A DNA stretch of 64,000 bases from Bifidobacterium catenulatum DSM 16992 = JCM 1194 = LMG 11043 (GTDB taxonomy: Bacteria > Actinomycetota > Actinomycetes > Actinomycetales > Bifidobacteriaceae), in the NCBI RefSeq assembly GCF_001025195.1, contig NZ_AP012325.1:1674001-1738000 (forward strand), written 5' to 3'. Positions 55,197 to 64,000 of the stretch are shown one piece after another. The notes beneath the pieces are model-generated. The model did no database searches. It was given only the letters and a program-made list of their open reading frames with translations, and was not told the origin of the DNA. Made by a program: the position numbers and the translations under genes. How positions within the stretch are numbered: position 1 is the stretch's first letter; each line of letters starts with the position of its first letter.

Positions 55197-56781
55197 CTAG
55201 CGGCCTTCAATCAACGGGGTCTGACGAAAGGTGAGCGGCTCATCCGTATCCGGGGCGGACTGCACGTGCACGGTGATCTCATAGGATTCGCCGGGCTGCA
55301 AGGTCACATCGCCCACGCCCACGGTCAGGCCATTATGCAAAGTCACACCCTTGTAATCGTCGGCATTCTGAAATTCCCAATCCACCAAACGACCGTTCGC
55401 AGGCGCGTAAATGAACAATGCCGTCTTGATCTGGCCCTTCGGAACGATATTTCCGCCACCAGTCACATATTAGCCGCTTCTTCCGCCGTCATGGTGTTCT
55501 GCAACTTGATATGCACCGTATACTGGTTCGCGCCGTTTCGCGCGACCTTCTGGAATTCAGTGGTCACTTCGCGATGCAAATACCAGTCCATTTTCGACTC
55601 GGTTTCGTCGGAAATATACACGCCGACCTGCGGTTTTGCACCTTCCGTAATCAATTTGCCGGAAATAGCGGAATCGGCAATCAGATTCTGCTCATCCTCA
55701 TGCGCGCTCCACACCACCACATGTCCCTGCTCAACAGACGTGGAAAGCGCCTTGACATACGATTTGAAATTGCCCGCATTCCGCATGATATGGTCGAACG
55801 CAGACTGCGCAGCAACCGCGAAATACTCGTCCGTCTCCTGCGGAGCCATGCGCGCATACACGTCATGCAGCAACGTTCGGGCAGTATTCGCACCATCCAA
55901 CGTCGAACCGTCAGGCATGGCAACGCCACCGGTCACCGCCAGCATGTTCTGCAGGAACAGCGGATCAATGGCGATCACACCATCAACCGCAACGCCATAC
56001 TGGCGATTCCACATGGCGCTCATAATCTCGCCGGTACGCGGAAAATCAGGCGTGAAATTCACGTCGCGAATATCCTTGCCAAGCTTGTCGGTAAACAGCA
56101 AACGTTCCTCGGCAGTCAAATCCACAACCGGCTCGTCGGCATTCTGAATTTCCGAATCGGAAACGAACGGCTGCAAGCTCACGTGACCGCCCTGCACCGT
56201 GGCCAGGCCGAGCGATCCCGTAAGACCACCGAACGGGCGAGCCTCCGCATTCGTTTGCGCAAGAATCAAATAATTGCGCGGAGCATCATTCGCATGGCTT
56301 TCCGTACCCAACATGCTTGGAAGCACCTGCACGATGGAATTCAAGGAATGCACCATGCTATCAAGTTTTTCGCAATACGTTTCCGCGGTTTTCAGGGCGT
56401 CCACGATCTGCGCGACATACGGGGTTTCACGGCTTTCACGGTTTTCACTTCCCGCGTGGCCTTGTTGATCGTATCGTCCGCGATCTGGAGCGGCCGCTGA
56501 GACGCTTCCAATCCGGAAATTTCAATCGTGCCATTTTCCACGTGAACATTATTCAGATCATTATCGTAATGCTGTAATTGAGCTATGGAATCCAAACTTT
56601 TGTTCCATAATCCCTGTTTGCTTGGTCGTGAAGAAAACGGGTGAATGGAAGGCATGATCGCGACAATCAGAGGCACGTAACGTTTACCATCGAGGCTGTT
56701 CGGCAGCATGCGCAGAAGCATCGCGAACACGATGACGGCGAATACGAACCACAGCAACGCCGTAAGCAGTAAAGCGCGCAT
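55197..56781 (-). pseudogene. DUF4012 membrane protein with two frameshifts
   Basis: The N-terminal part (from 56781) has one helix at about 5-25 and an ectodomain start (LWNKSLDSIAQLQHYDNDLN). Near 56400 one base is lost. The core follows (NYLILAQTNAEARPFGGLTG, AEERLLFTDKLGKDIRDVNF, VAVDGVIAIDPLFLQNMLAV, KMDWYLHREVTTEFQKV). At 55465, within AAN-YVTGG, another base is lost, and the end APANGRLVDWEFQNADDYKG to LIEGR stops at 55197. Otherwise complete and closest to the relic at 7744-9835. If the indels are assembly errors this would be a second intact copy. Confidence 0.8.
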
Positions 56782-56902
56782 TTAGGATGACGCCTTCACG
56801 AGAGTGCCATTATATGGACACTTTCCGGCATTTGGAATCGTTCTGATACGTTCATCCGATAGTCTATAAGTTACAAAACGGCGCTTAATAAAAGAGGTAG
56901 TC

Positions 56903-57226
56903 ATGAGCGAAGAGGCAATGCGAGAAAAAGTGGCGCAAGCTGTGGAAGTGGCCGCAAACAAGGCCGCCGAAGAGGAAATCAGCAAGCTGACTGAATTCGA
57001 AAGCGCCATCGACGAGACGCTCGCCTCCGGATATTTGGACGATACGCTCACCGTCACCGACACAAACGGTGTAGCGCAAGTGCTGCCGGTGCTTGATTCC
57101 GAGCCGATCTCACACCTAGTGGAAGGCTTAGAAGCCGTAGGCGGGAGCGCCAATGTGTTCGTGCACACCAGCGCAGGCGTGGTGGCCCTCAGCGTAGTGG
57201 AATACAAGCCCAACGAAAAGGAGTAG
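56903..57226 (+). CDS. small acidic protein of unknown function
   Basis: 107 residues. An N-terminal helix (MREKVAQAVEVAANKAAEEE, ISKLTEFESAIDETLASG) is followed by a compact beta region (TLTVTDTNGVAQVLPVLDSE, ANVFVHTSAGVVALSVVEYK). No signal peptide, no Cys, clearly acidic. Start ATG 56903 after AGAGGTAG. It is convergent with the MFS gene, with an 18-base gap. I do not recognise a family; the composition and ribosome binding site suggest a genuine core gene. Confidence 0.6.
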   Translation: MSEEAMREKVAQAVEVAANKAAEEEISKLTEFESAIDETLASGYLDDTLTVTDTNGVAQVLPVLDSEPISHLVEGLEAVGGSANVFVHTSAGVVALSVVEYKPNEKE

Positions 57227-57244
57227 CCGTCGCAGCATGCACGG

Positions 57245-58786
57245 TCAGGCGGCACGCCTACGGTTGAGGGCGCGTTGCACGGTTTCATGCGTGGAACCGG
57301 CACCCTGGCCGCGCACGCCGAAGAACACCATCAGCACCATCACGAAGCAGATTGCCGCGCTGATACGAAGCGCCCACTGAATGCCGAACACGTTGGCAGC
57401 CGCATACACGGCTTTTTTGCCACCGAGCGCAGTCCAACGAAGAGACGTGAACGTCTCCATCAAAATCACCAACACCGGAGCGCCAATCGCGCCCGCAATC
57501 TGACGAACCGTATTCGTCACCGCGGATCCGGCGCTCACCTCTTCCGGTTCCAAACAATTCAGTGACCATGTGGTGATCGGCATCAACACGAAACCCATGC
57601 CGATCTGGCGCACAAACTGCCAAATCGACACCCACCAAATCCACGAGGTCACGGAAATCAAACTCATCATGACCGTGCCGAAACACAAGGTAATCGTGCC
57701 TACCAACGCCACCGGGCGTGCACCGAAACGGTCAAGCACCTTACCACCGAAAAACTGCGAAATGCACTGGCCCAAAGCACCCGGAAGCATCACCAGGCCG
57801 CTAATCGCAGCAGAATAGCCACGGCAATCCTGAATGTACAGGGGCATGATCACCATAATCGAACTGAACGCGAAGAACGAGAGCGCGGCCGTGATCGTGC
57901 CAACAGTAAAACTACGATTCTTCAACACGCTCAAATTCAACAGTGGCGGCTGCGCTTCAGGATTTTCAATCTGCCTGCGCGCGCCATGAATCTGGCGAAG
58001 CACAAACCAAATAATTCCCACAACGCCAATCACCATTGGCAGCCAAACCATAGGATTTACAAACGAATACGATTCAATATTCGTAAAGCCGAACATTAGC
58101 CCGCCGAAACCGAAAATAGACAGTCCAACGGAAAAAAAGTCAGCCTTCGCGGTTTTATCATTCTCACCGAAATTATGCAATCCAAAATAGGCAAGAAGCA
58201 GCGAAATTACGCCGATAATGGTCAACGTGAGGAAAATTGAACGCCAACCGTTCAAGTCCGTCTGCACACCGCCAAGCGTCGGACCGATCGCCGGAGCCAC
58301 GCTCATCGCCACACCAACCGTACCCATTGCGAAACCACGGCGAGACAGCGGATAAATCGAAAACACCGTAATCTGCAACACCGGCCACATCACACCCGTG
58401 CCAACCGCCTCAAGCAAACGCCCGATCAGCACCATCAAAAAAGTTGGACCAAGCCAAGCGAACAGTGAACCGATCGTGAACACAACCATGGAAACAAGCA
58501 CGATTTCGCGCGTCGAAAAACGTCTCGTAAGGTATGCCGTAAGCGGCACCATCACGCCCATGACCAGCTGGAAAATCGACGTCAGCCACTGACCGGTCGT
58601 AACGGAAATACCAAAATCACTGACGATCGTCGGCAACGCGGCGCTCAACTGCAATTGTGTGAAATTACCGACGAACGTAATAAATGTAAGAACCGCAATG
58701 GAAATAAACGCCGTGCGCGTTAAATGACCGTTCTGATACGATTCCTCTCGAGCAAGCGCTCGGGACATGCTCCGCTTCGCTGACAT
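57245..58786 (-). CDS. DHA2-type MFS efflux transporter
   Basis: 513 residues from ATG 58786 (MSAKRSMSRALAREES), preceded by GGAGAAGG; the frame extends to 58804. Fourteen predicted helices. The first is FISIAVLTFITFVGNFTQLQ, with QLQLSAALPTIVSDFGIS and QWLTSIFQLVMGVMVPLTAY typical of the DHA2/QacA-EmrB group. The motif-C-like GVAMSVAPAIGPTLGGV and IGRLLEAVGTGVMWPVLQ are present. Predicted proton-coupled export of drugs or metabolites; the substrate cannot be told. Confidence 0.88.
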   Translation of the reverse strand: MSAKRSMSRALAREESYQNGHLTRTAFISIAVLTFITFVGNFTQLQLSAALPTIVSDFGISVTTGQWLTSIFQLVMGVMVPLTAYLTRRFSTREIVLVSMVVFTIGSLFAWLGPTFLMVLIGRLLEAVGTGVMWPVLQITVFSIYPLSRRGFAMGTVGVAMSVAPAIGPTLGGVQTDLNGWRSIFLTLTIIGVISLLLAYFGLHNFGENDKTAKADFFSVGLSIFGFGGLMFGFTNIESYSFVNPMVWLPMVIGVVGIIWFVLRQIHGARRQIENPEAQPPLLNLSVLKNRSFTVGTITAALSFFAFSSIMVIMPLYIQDCRGYSAAISGLVMLPGALGQCISQFFGGKVLDRFGARPVALVGTITLCFGTVMMSLISVTSWIWWVSIWQFVRQIGMGFVLMPITTWSLNCLEPEEVSAGSAVTNTVRQIAGAIGAPVLVILMETFTSLRWTALGGKKAVYAAANVFGIQWALRISAAICFVMVLMVFFGVRGQGAGSTHETVQRALNRRRAA

Positions 58787-59092
58787 CAACCACCTTCTCC
58801 ACATTCAAACGCACAAACTATATGATAGCCCGTATGACAGAGGCATGGATATTCACCTGCGGATTCCTGTTTTTGTCATTTCTGGGTAACGCTCCCTATT
58901 TAGAGGTATCATGACACACGAAAGAGATAGGCAGGTTTTCGGCGCAGGCAGCGTCGGGGGGGGGTGATGACAGTCAGGGCCATGTTCCACATCTGCATGG
59001 AGTTGTAGGGTGTTTTCATATGCCTGATTTTCGCAGGCTGAATTTTCATTGCAACACCACAAAAAACCAGACGAACTCGCATCAAAATACTC
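58787..59092 (+). other. degraded 5' part of the GGDEF gene and upstream region
   Basis: In the frame of the following gene, an ATG at 58997 (MEL) is followed by TAG at 59006-59008, GVFICLIFAG, TGA at 59039-59041, then IFIATPQKTRRTRIKIL into ATG 59093. The hydrophobic block looks like a lost first membrane helix. A G9 tract lies at 58956-58964 just upstream. Confidence 0.45.
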
Positions 59093-60268
59093 ATGCAGAT
59101 CGCCTGCATGCTTCTTCTTGGATTCGACGCGCTCAGCTGGTATTTTCACGCAAATGCAGACGAAACCGCATACTATATGGTTCGCATAAGCAATTTCTCA
59201 GTATTCTGCATCAACTATATTTTCATGAGTTTCTTCGCAACCTATGTTTGGTTGACAGTGAGCAAAAATCAGCATCGCAAACCAGCCGCATTGCATACCG
59301 TCTACGCATTATCCGTAATTGGAATTCTCTTACTTATCATTACACAATTCACTGGTCTTTTCTACTATTTCGATGACCACAATCTTTACCATCGCGGTAA
59401 TTTCTATCTTCTTTCGCAAGCAATTGCGGTCTCGGGAATCGCATTATGCCTCTTCATGCTGATCTCATATCGCAAGAATCTTGATCGCATTACTTTCCTT
59501 TCCGTGATGTCGTTCTCCGTACTACCAGTATTGGCGACCATCTACCAAGCACTGGCATACGGTTTTTCATTGCAATGTTTGGCGATCGTGATTTCCACAC
59601 AGATTATGTTCATCATGGACACCGTGGAACTGAACCTGCGATTCTACTCGCAACAGGCCGCCTACGAAAAAGCAAGGTACGAAGCCGAACATGACGGCAT
59701 GACCGGTTTGCTGAACAAAGAAGCGGGATATAAACGCATGCGCAAATACTTCGACCGCATGGATTCGCACGACGAAGCGATACTGATGTTCGTCGACATC
59801 GACGATTTCAAAACCATCAACGACACATACGGACACACAGTCGGCGATTTCTGGATCCGCGAGGTCGCATCCCAGCTTCGGCACATCTACTGGCAAGATG
59901 ACATCATCTGCCGATACGGCGGCGACGAATTCATAGCACTCATCCGAAACACCGCCAGCGAACAGGTGCTCGAAACCACGCTGGGCATGTTCTTCCAACA
60001 GTTGACACGCGCCTCGGAACAGCACGGGCAAGACGTGCATTGCAGCGTAGGCGTGTGCCGCATTGCCGCCATCCGCATCAGCGGAAACAGGGATATCAGC
60101 AGAAACACGGATGGAGGAAACGGCGAAGATACCAGAGGCGGCGTGGATTTCGGCCAATGCGTCAAACAGGCCGACCTGGCGCTGTACGAAACCAAGCGAT
60201 TCAACAAAGGAACATTCACCGTCTACAATTACGACCGTCCCCAGCCAGCATCCGCAATCTGCACCTAG
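59093..60268 (+). CDS. membrane-bound GGDEF protein (putative diguanylate cyclase)
   Basis: 391 residues from ATG 59093. Five to six helices precede a GGDEF domain from about 200. It has EHDGMTGLLNKEAGYKRM, ILMFVDIDDFKTINDTYGHT and the intact active-site loop RYGGDEFIAL, then CSVGVCRIAAI. It would make cyclic di-GMP, although bifidobacteria are not known for rich c-di-GMP signalling. The start is uncertain: upstream in-frame stops suggest the original gene was longer. It overlaps the convergent MntH gene by four bases. Confidence 0.8.
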   Translation: MQIACMLLLGFDALSWYFHANADETAYYMVRISNFSVFCINYIFMSFFATYVWLTVSKNQHRKPAALHTVYALSVIGILLLIITQFTGLFYYFDDHNLYHRGNFYLLSQAIAVSGIALCLFMLISYRKNLDRITFLSVMSFSVLPVLATIYQALAYGFSLQCLAIVISTQIMFIMDTVELNLRFYSQQAAYEKARYEAEHDGMTGLLNKEAGYKRMRKYFDRMDSHDEAILMFVDIDDFKTINDTYGHTVGDFWIREVASQLRHIYWQDDIICRYGGDEFIALIRNTASEQVLETTLGMFFQQLTRASEQHGQDVHCSVGVCRIAAIRISGNRDISRNTDGGNGEDTRGGVDFGQCVKQADLALYETKRFNKGTFTVYNYDRPQPASAICT

Positions 60269-61527
60269 GAGCGGCCGGAAAGCGTGAGGAAGACGAGAAT
60301 CACATTAAGCGCAACAATCAGCGAAACAACCATCATATTGATCGCGAATTTCACCGGACCATCCACATAATCGCCCATTAATGAGCGATCGTGAGTGTAT
60401 TTCATCAGCGGAATGATCGCGAACGGAATACCGATCGACAGTACCACCTGCCCTATGATCAGCGCCTCCGTCGGATTCTTCGCAAACCACAGTACAACCA
60501 ATGCCGGCACAAGCGTCACCACGCGGCACGCCCACATCGGCGCTTTGATCCGCAACAGTCCATGCATGATTTCGGCACCGGCGTACGTGCCGACCGATGT
60601 GGAGCTCAGGCTGGAAGCCAGCAGTCCGACCGAGAAAATCGTGCCGATCACCGGCCCAAGCACCTGTTCGATGGCTTGTTGCGCACCTTCGATCGTATCC
60701 GTACCGGTCATGCCATGCAGTGAATTTGCTGCAAGAATCAATAGCGCAAGATTCACCGATCCCGCAAGCAATAATGCCCAAAACACGTCTATTTTACTGC
60801 CGTGCAACAGAGTTTTCACACTCGGTTTTGGCTGTCCTGGCGCATAATGATCGTTCACCAGCGTGGAATGCAGGTAAATCGCATGCGGCATCACCGTGGC
60901 ACCCAGCATGGAAGTCGCCATCAAAACCGTTTCCGTTCCTTGAAAATGCGGAACAAGACCTTGCAAAACTTGCACTGGATTTGGTGGATCAATAAAAAGT
61001 CCTGCAATGAAACCAAACGTGATCACTAGCAGTAATCCGATTATCATTCTTTCGAAAATATGATGCGTCGCACTTTTTTGAAAAATTAATAGTACTGTCG
61101 AAATAATCCCGATTATGCATCCGCCGACAAAAAGTGGTAGTCCAAATAATAGTTTCAGTGCGATTGCGCCACCAATTACTTCTGCAAGATCAGTTGCGAT
61201 GGCAATAACTTCCGCTTGCATGAAAAACATGAATCGGCCGCCGTCGCCAAGTCGTTCCCCTAAGATTTCCGGAAGACTATTTCCTGTGACAATGCCAAGT
61301 TTCGCGGATTGATATTGAATAAGCACGCTCATGCAATTGGCGAGCACCAGCACCCATACCAACAAATAGCCGTACCGCGCGCCGGATGTGATATTCGCAG
61401 CCACGTTGCCTGGGTCCACGTAGGCGACGGCCGCCACAAAAGCGGGACCAAGCATGCCAGCAAGCGCATGCCCGTAATGCTGGTGAGATTGTGGTTGCGG
61501 AGTAGTTATTGCATTCTTTGAATCCAT
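60265..61527 (-). CDS. mntH: Nramp-family Mn2+/Fe2+ transporter
   Basis: 420 residues, 11 predicted helices. The helix-1 metal motif YVDPGNVAANITSG (DPGN) and the helix-6 motif GATVMPHAIYLHS (MPH) are both intact, as are GGRFMFFMQAEVIAIATDLA and ALLLAGSVNLALLILAANS. It imports divalent manganese or iron with protons. I start at ATG 61527 (MDSKNAITTP), with GGAGG six bases upstream; an ATG at 61539 is possible. It converges on the GGDEF gene. Confidence 0.93.
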   Translation of the reverse strand: MDSKNAITTPQPQSHQHYGHALAGMLGPAFVAAVAYVDPGNVAANITSGARYGYLLVWVLVLANCMSVLIQYQSAKLGIVTGNSLPEILGERLGDGGRFMFFMQAEVIAIATDLAEVIGGAIALKLLFGLPLFVGGCIIGIISTVLLIFQKSATHHIFERMIIGLLLVITFGFIAGLFIDPPNPVQVLQGLVPHFQGTETVLMATSMLGATVMPHAIYLHSTLVNDHYAPGQPKPSVKTLLHGSKIDVFWALLLAGSVNLALLILAANSLHGMTGTDTIEGAQQAIEQVLGPVIGTIFSVGLLASSLSSTSVGTYAGAEIMHGLLRIKAPMWACRVVTLVPALVVLWFAKNPTEALIIGQVVLSIGIPFAIIPLMKYTHDRSLMGDYVDGPVKFAINMMVVSLIVALNVILVFLTLSGRS

Positions 61528-61649
61528 ATCGTCCTCCATATCCGCGCAATGTTATAGCGCGCTTACCTGCATGGAATTGTTACGGCCGTTACGCCTCCCG
61601 CTAAACTGGTGTGGAGAACATCGCATATTCGATTCAAGGGGTTGTTTCC

Positions 61650-62504
61650 ATGGCTACTTTCCATACTCCGATGGTTACGCTTTCCGACGGCAATCTGATT
61701 CCGCAGATCGGTTTGGGCGTGCTGCGCATCGACGATGAGGGCGTTACTCCCGTAGTTGAGAGCGCGCTGGAAGCCGGCTATCGGCACATCGACGGTGCCG
61801 CGGGATACAACAACGAGGCCGGTGTGGGGCGTGCGCTGCGCAATGCGGGCTTCACGCAAGGCGAGCATCGCAAGAATCTGTGGGTCACGACGAAGCTGCG
61901 TGATTCCGAGCAGGGGTATGACAGCGCGCGCAAAGCGTTCGACCGCCAGCTTAGTCTGCTACAACTCGACTATGTCGACATGTATATGCTCCATTGGCCA
62001 ACTCCGTTCGACTGGCGTTCCGGCGAAACGTGGAAGGCATTCACTGAGTTTCGTGCGGAAGGACGTGTGCGCACACTGGGCGTGTGCAATTTCATGCCCG
62101 AACATCTTGACCGCTTGCATGAGGAGACGGGCGAGTATCCGGCCGTCAACCAGATCGAACTGCACCCGACCTGGCAGCAGCGCGAGGTTGTGGAATACTG
62201 CAAGGCGCACGGCATTGCAGTGGAAGCGTATTCGCCGATGGCCCGCGGCGCTGATTTGAACGCTGGAAATGGCACGATCGAACGTATCGCAGCTGCGCAC
62301 GGGGTCACCCCGGCACAGGTGATTCTGCGCTGGCATATCGAAAATGGAACAATCATCATCCCCAAGTCGACGCATGCGGAACGACAGAAGCAGAATCTCG
62401 ATCTGTTCGGTTTCGCGCTTGCTCCTGAAGAGCATGCCGCGATTGACACGCTTGATGGTCCGACGCGCGCAGGTCATGATCCAATGACGTTCACCTACGC
62501 CTGA
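61650..62504 (+). CDS. aldo/keto reductase (2,5-diketo-D-gluconate reductase type)
   Basis: 284 residues from ATG 61650 (MATFHTPMVTLSDGNLIP), with AAGGGG upstream; the longer frame to 61611 overlaps this site. The catalytic tetrad is visible: Asp in YRHIDGAAGYNNEAGVGRAL, Tyr in the same segment, Lys in WVTTKLRD and His in YMLHWPTPF. VCNFMPEHLDRL and the cofactor block IIIPKSTHAERQKQNLDL follow. Cytosolic NADPH-dependent carbonyl reduction; substrate unknown. Confidence 0.92.
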   Translation: MATFHTPMVTLSDGNLIPQIGLGVLRIDDEGVTPVVESALEAGYRHIDGAAGYNNEAGVGRALRNAGFTQGEHRKNLWVTTKLRDSEQGYDSARKAFDRQLSLLQLDYVDMYMLHWPTPFDWRSGETWKAFTEFRAEGRVRTLGVCNFMPEHLDRLHEETGEYPAVNQIELHPTWQQREVVEYCKAHGIAVEAYSPMARGADLNAGNGTIERIAAAHGVTPAQVILRWHIENGTIIIPKSTHAERQKQNLDLFGFALAPEEHAAIDTLDGPTRAGHDPMTFTYA

Positions 62505-62554
62505 TATTCCCAATTCCGCAATTTCAGTGTGTTGCATGTATTATTTCAATACTT

Positions 62555-63361
62555 ATGGCACGAAAGAATAATCGTAATTCTTATAATTATCGGAATATTG
62601 AGCAAGATGTGCGTGATATTCAGCGGGCTGGCAAACGGTTCAAAAAAAGTTGGATTAATGCTGACGGTCCGCTGGAACGCATTCTCATTCTGCTGGTCGT
62701 CGTTGCGGTAATCGGCGTCACTATCGGCATGCTTCTGCCGAAAGTCAATCCGACCGTAGGTGAGATTACCGGCGAATACACGGCAACCGGCACTGCCGCG
62801 GAAACGTTGGAAAAACTTACGGTTGACGACAATCCCAGCAAAGCCGGATATGATCGCGACGCGTTCGGATTCCGAGAAACCGACAACGACGGCAATGGTT
62901 GCGACGTGCGCGAAGATGTGCTCGCCCGCGATTTAACGGACGTGCAATATAAGAACAGCCGCAGCTGCCAAGTTGCGTCGGGTACACTCGATGACCCATA
63001 TACCGGTCAGACCATTCAGTTCGTGCGCGGAGTGAAAACGTCTTCGGCGGTGCAGATCGACCATGTGGTCGCGTTGGAGAATGCATGGCAGTCGGGCGCG
63101 AACACGTGGGATCATACGAAGCTGTACCAATTCGGCAATGACATGTACAATCTACTGGCCGTGGATGGGCCGGCGAATCAGCAGAAGGGTTCCGCTTCGG
63201 CCGCATACTGGCTACCGACGAACAGCGAATACCGTTGCGATTACGTGGCTCGGCAGATTGGCGTGAAAGACAAGTACGGACTGACCGTCACCACGCAGGA
63301 AAAGCGAGCGATGCTTTCCGTGCTGCACGGCTGCCCCGCACAGGAATTGCCGGCAAACTGA
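62555..63361 (+). CDS. membrane-anchored HNH (DUF1524-like) nuclease
   Basis: 268 residues: basic start, one membrane helix at about 43-65 (ILILLVVVAVIGVTIGMLLP), then a secreted domain. Key features are NGCDVREDVLARDLTDVQY, TIQFVRG, the HNH-type VQIDHVVALENAWQSGA (Asp-His pair) and FGNDMYNLLAVDGPANQQKG (Asn), plus cysteines at NGC, RSC, YRC and HGC that could pair as disulfides. This matches extracellular actinobacterial endonucleases, probably for DNA breakdown or uptake. Start ATG 62555. It stands alone downstream of the reductase gene. Confidence 0.87.
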   Translation: MARKNNRNSYNYRNIEQDVRDIQRAGKRFKKSWINADGPLERILILLVVVAVIGVTIGMLLPKVNPTVGEITGEYTATGTAAETLEKLTVDDNPSKAGYDRDAFGFRETDNDGNGCDVREDVLARDLTDVQYKNSRSCQVASGTLDDPYTGQTIQFVRGVKTSSAVQIDHVVALENAWQSGANTWDHTKLYQFGNDMYNLLAVDGPANQQKGSASAAYWLPTNSEYRCDYVARQIGVKDKYGLTVTTQEKRAMLSVLHGCPAQELPAN

Positions 63362-63450
63362 AGCTAATTCCTGTCTAAACAAGCCCTGTTCTGCGTCTGC
63401 GCAAGTCCGGAATTGGCCTTGAAATCGGAGTTGTGCAGGCGTCAGGTCAG

Positions 63451-64000
63451 CTACACGCGAGTGGTGGCGCGGGCGATCACGCGCGACTGCACGGTGATGC
63501 AGCTCGGTTCAAGCGTGCGCGTGCCGTCAATCCGGTCGAGAATACGGCTGACCGCAGTCGGCGCAATCCAGTCAAGGCAGGAATCCATGGTGGTCAGCGG
63601 AGGCTGAAAATAGGCGGCTTCTTCAATGTTGTCGAAGCCGATCACCTGCATCTGGTCGGGCACGGAAATGCCGTTCGCAGCCAAGGTGAACAGCGCTCCC
63701 AACGCAAGCTGGTCGTTGAATGCCACAATCCCGTCGAACGGAATTCCGGAATCGATGAGCTGTTGCGTAATGCGAGCGCCGGAGCCGATCGTCCAATCCT
63801 GGCCCGTGTTCATCACCAATCGCGAATCGAATTCGATACCTCGCACGGCGCATGCTTCAAGCACGCCGCGGAGTCGCAGTTGCGCGTTGCCTTCAATGGC
63901 GTCTCGTACGGAATCAATGTGTTCCGGTTCGGTTCGAGAACCCACCACCGCGAGTCGAGTTGCTCCATGATCTAACAGGTATTCGGCAGCAAGGCGGGCT
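63451..64000 (-). CDS. LacI-family transcriptional regulator, 5' end beyond window
   Basis: The frame is open from the right edge to a stop at 63451, giving the last 182 residues. It reads LAAEYLLDHGATRLAVVGSR, IPFDGIVAFNDQLALGALFT and VQVIGFDNIEEAAYFQPPLT-like text (here QMQVIGFDNIEEAAYFQPPL), ending with TVQSRVIARATTRV. This is the periplasmic-binding-protein-like effector domain. The DNA-binding HTH lies outside the window. A sugar effector is likely for the family; which one cannot be told. Confidence 0.88.
   Translation of the reverse strand, partial: ARLAAEYLLDHGATRLAVVGSRTEPEHIDSVRDAIEGNAQLRLRGVLEACAVRGIEFDSRLVMNTGQDWTIGSGARITQQLIDSGIPFDGIVAFNDQLALGALFTLAANGISVPDQMQVIGFDNIEEAAYFQPPLTTMDSCLDWIAPTAVSRILDRIDGTRTLEPSCITVQSRVIARATTRV

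Noticed and set aside
1..64000. tRNA, rRNA or riboswitch genes
   Set aside because: No sequence with convincing tRNA arms, rRNA blocks or known riboswitch cores was noticed; a covariance search could not be run.

Overview
The window looks like a Bifidobacterium chromosome (species not resolved from sequence alone). The evidence is high-G+C actinobacterial coding style, GGA-rich ribosome binding sites, a WelE/CpsD-type priming glycosyltransferase beside DUF4012 membrane proteins, and dense IS3, IS21, ISL3 and IS256 debris. Nearly all of it (about 1-56.8 kb) is an exopolysaccharide (EPS) region that appears to have been assembled from at least two EPS clusters and repeatedly cut up by insertion sequences. 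The last 7 kb is ordinary core genome.

Layout. 1-0.8 kb: Wzy-like polymerase running off the left edge. 0.9-3.6 kb: Doc/Panacea toxin-antitoxin pair, then a scrap of a Firmicutes-type mobilizable element (DUF2513, DUF3847, MobA/MobL relaxase) cut by a degenerate IS150-like element. 4.9-13.1 kb, minus strand: EPS locus A, with a GT4 glycosyltransferase, a priming glycosyltransferase split by an in-frame amber codon, a ruined DUF4012 gene, an intact DUF4012 gene and a Wzy polymerase. An ISL3 element (13199-14599, 8-bp target duplication) separates these from a divergent gene that fuses a low-molecular-weight tyrosine phosphatase to a membrane anchor, coiled-coil ectodomain and Pro/Thr/Asp repeat tail. 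16.7-25 kb: IS mosaic enclosing an A+T-rich pair (SGNH hydrolase plus acyltransferase-3) and gene fragments. 25-29.6 kb: truncated DUF4012, a second coiled-coil membrane protein, a GT4, a Wzx-like fragment, and a GT2 frameshifted at an A9 tract. 29.9-44.6 kb: EPS locus B, one long minus-strand operon. It begins with a Wzz-BY-kinase (43226-44647) and continues with a hexapeptide acetyltransferase, nine glycosyltransferases, an EpsG-like polymerase and a Wzx flippase; most junctions overlap by a few bases. 44.7-50.8 kb: more IS debris around a small membrane protein and a second acyltransferase-3. 50.8-56.8 kb: a DUF4012 scrap, a frameshifted secreted surface protein, an intact priming glycosyltransferase with its terminator, and a frameshifted DUF4012 gene. 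56.9-64 kb: small acidic protein, DHA2-type MFS exporter, GGDEF protein, MntH/Nramp transporter, aldo/keto reductase, membrane-anchored HNH nuclease, and a LacI-type regulator running off the right edge.

Inferred pathway. The intact priming enzyme (53192-54859) loads the first sugar on undecaprenyl phosphate. The locus B glycosyltransferases extend it, Wzx flips it, and EpsG-like or Wzy-like proteins polymerise it. The BY-kinase and the tyrosine phosphatase would set chain length and export, and three candidate O-acyltransferase systems could decorate the product. Many genes carry single-base indels or nonsense codons, so either genuine decay is advanced or the assembly has residual homopolymer errors; raw reads are needed to decide.
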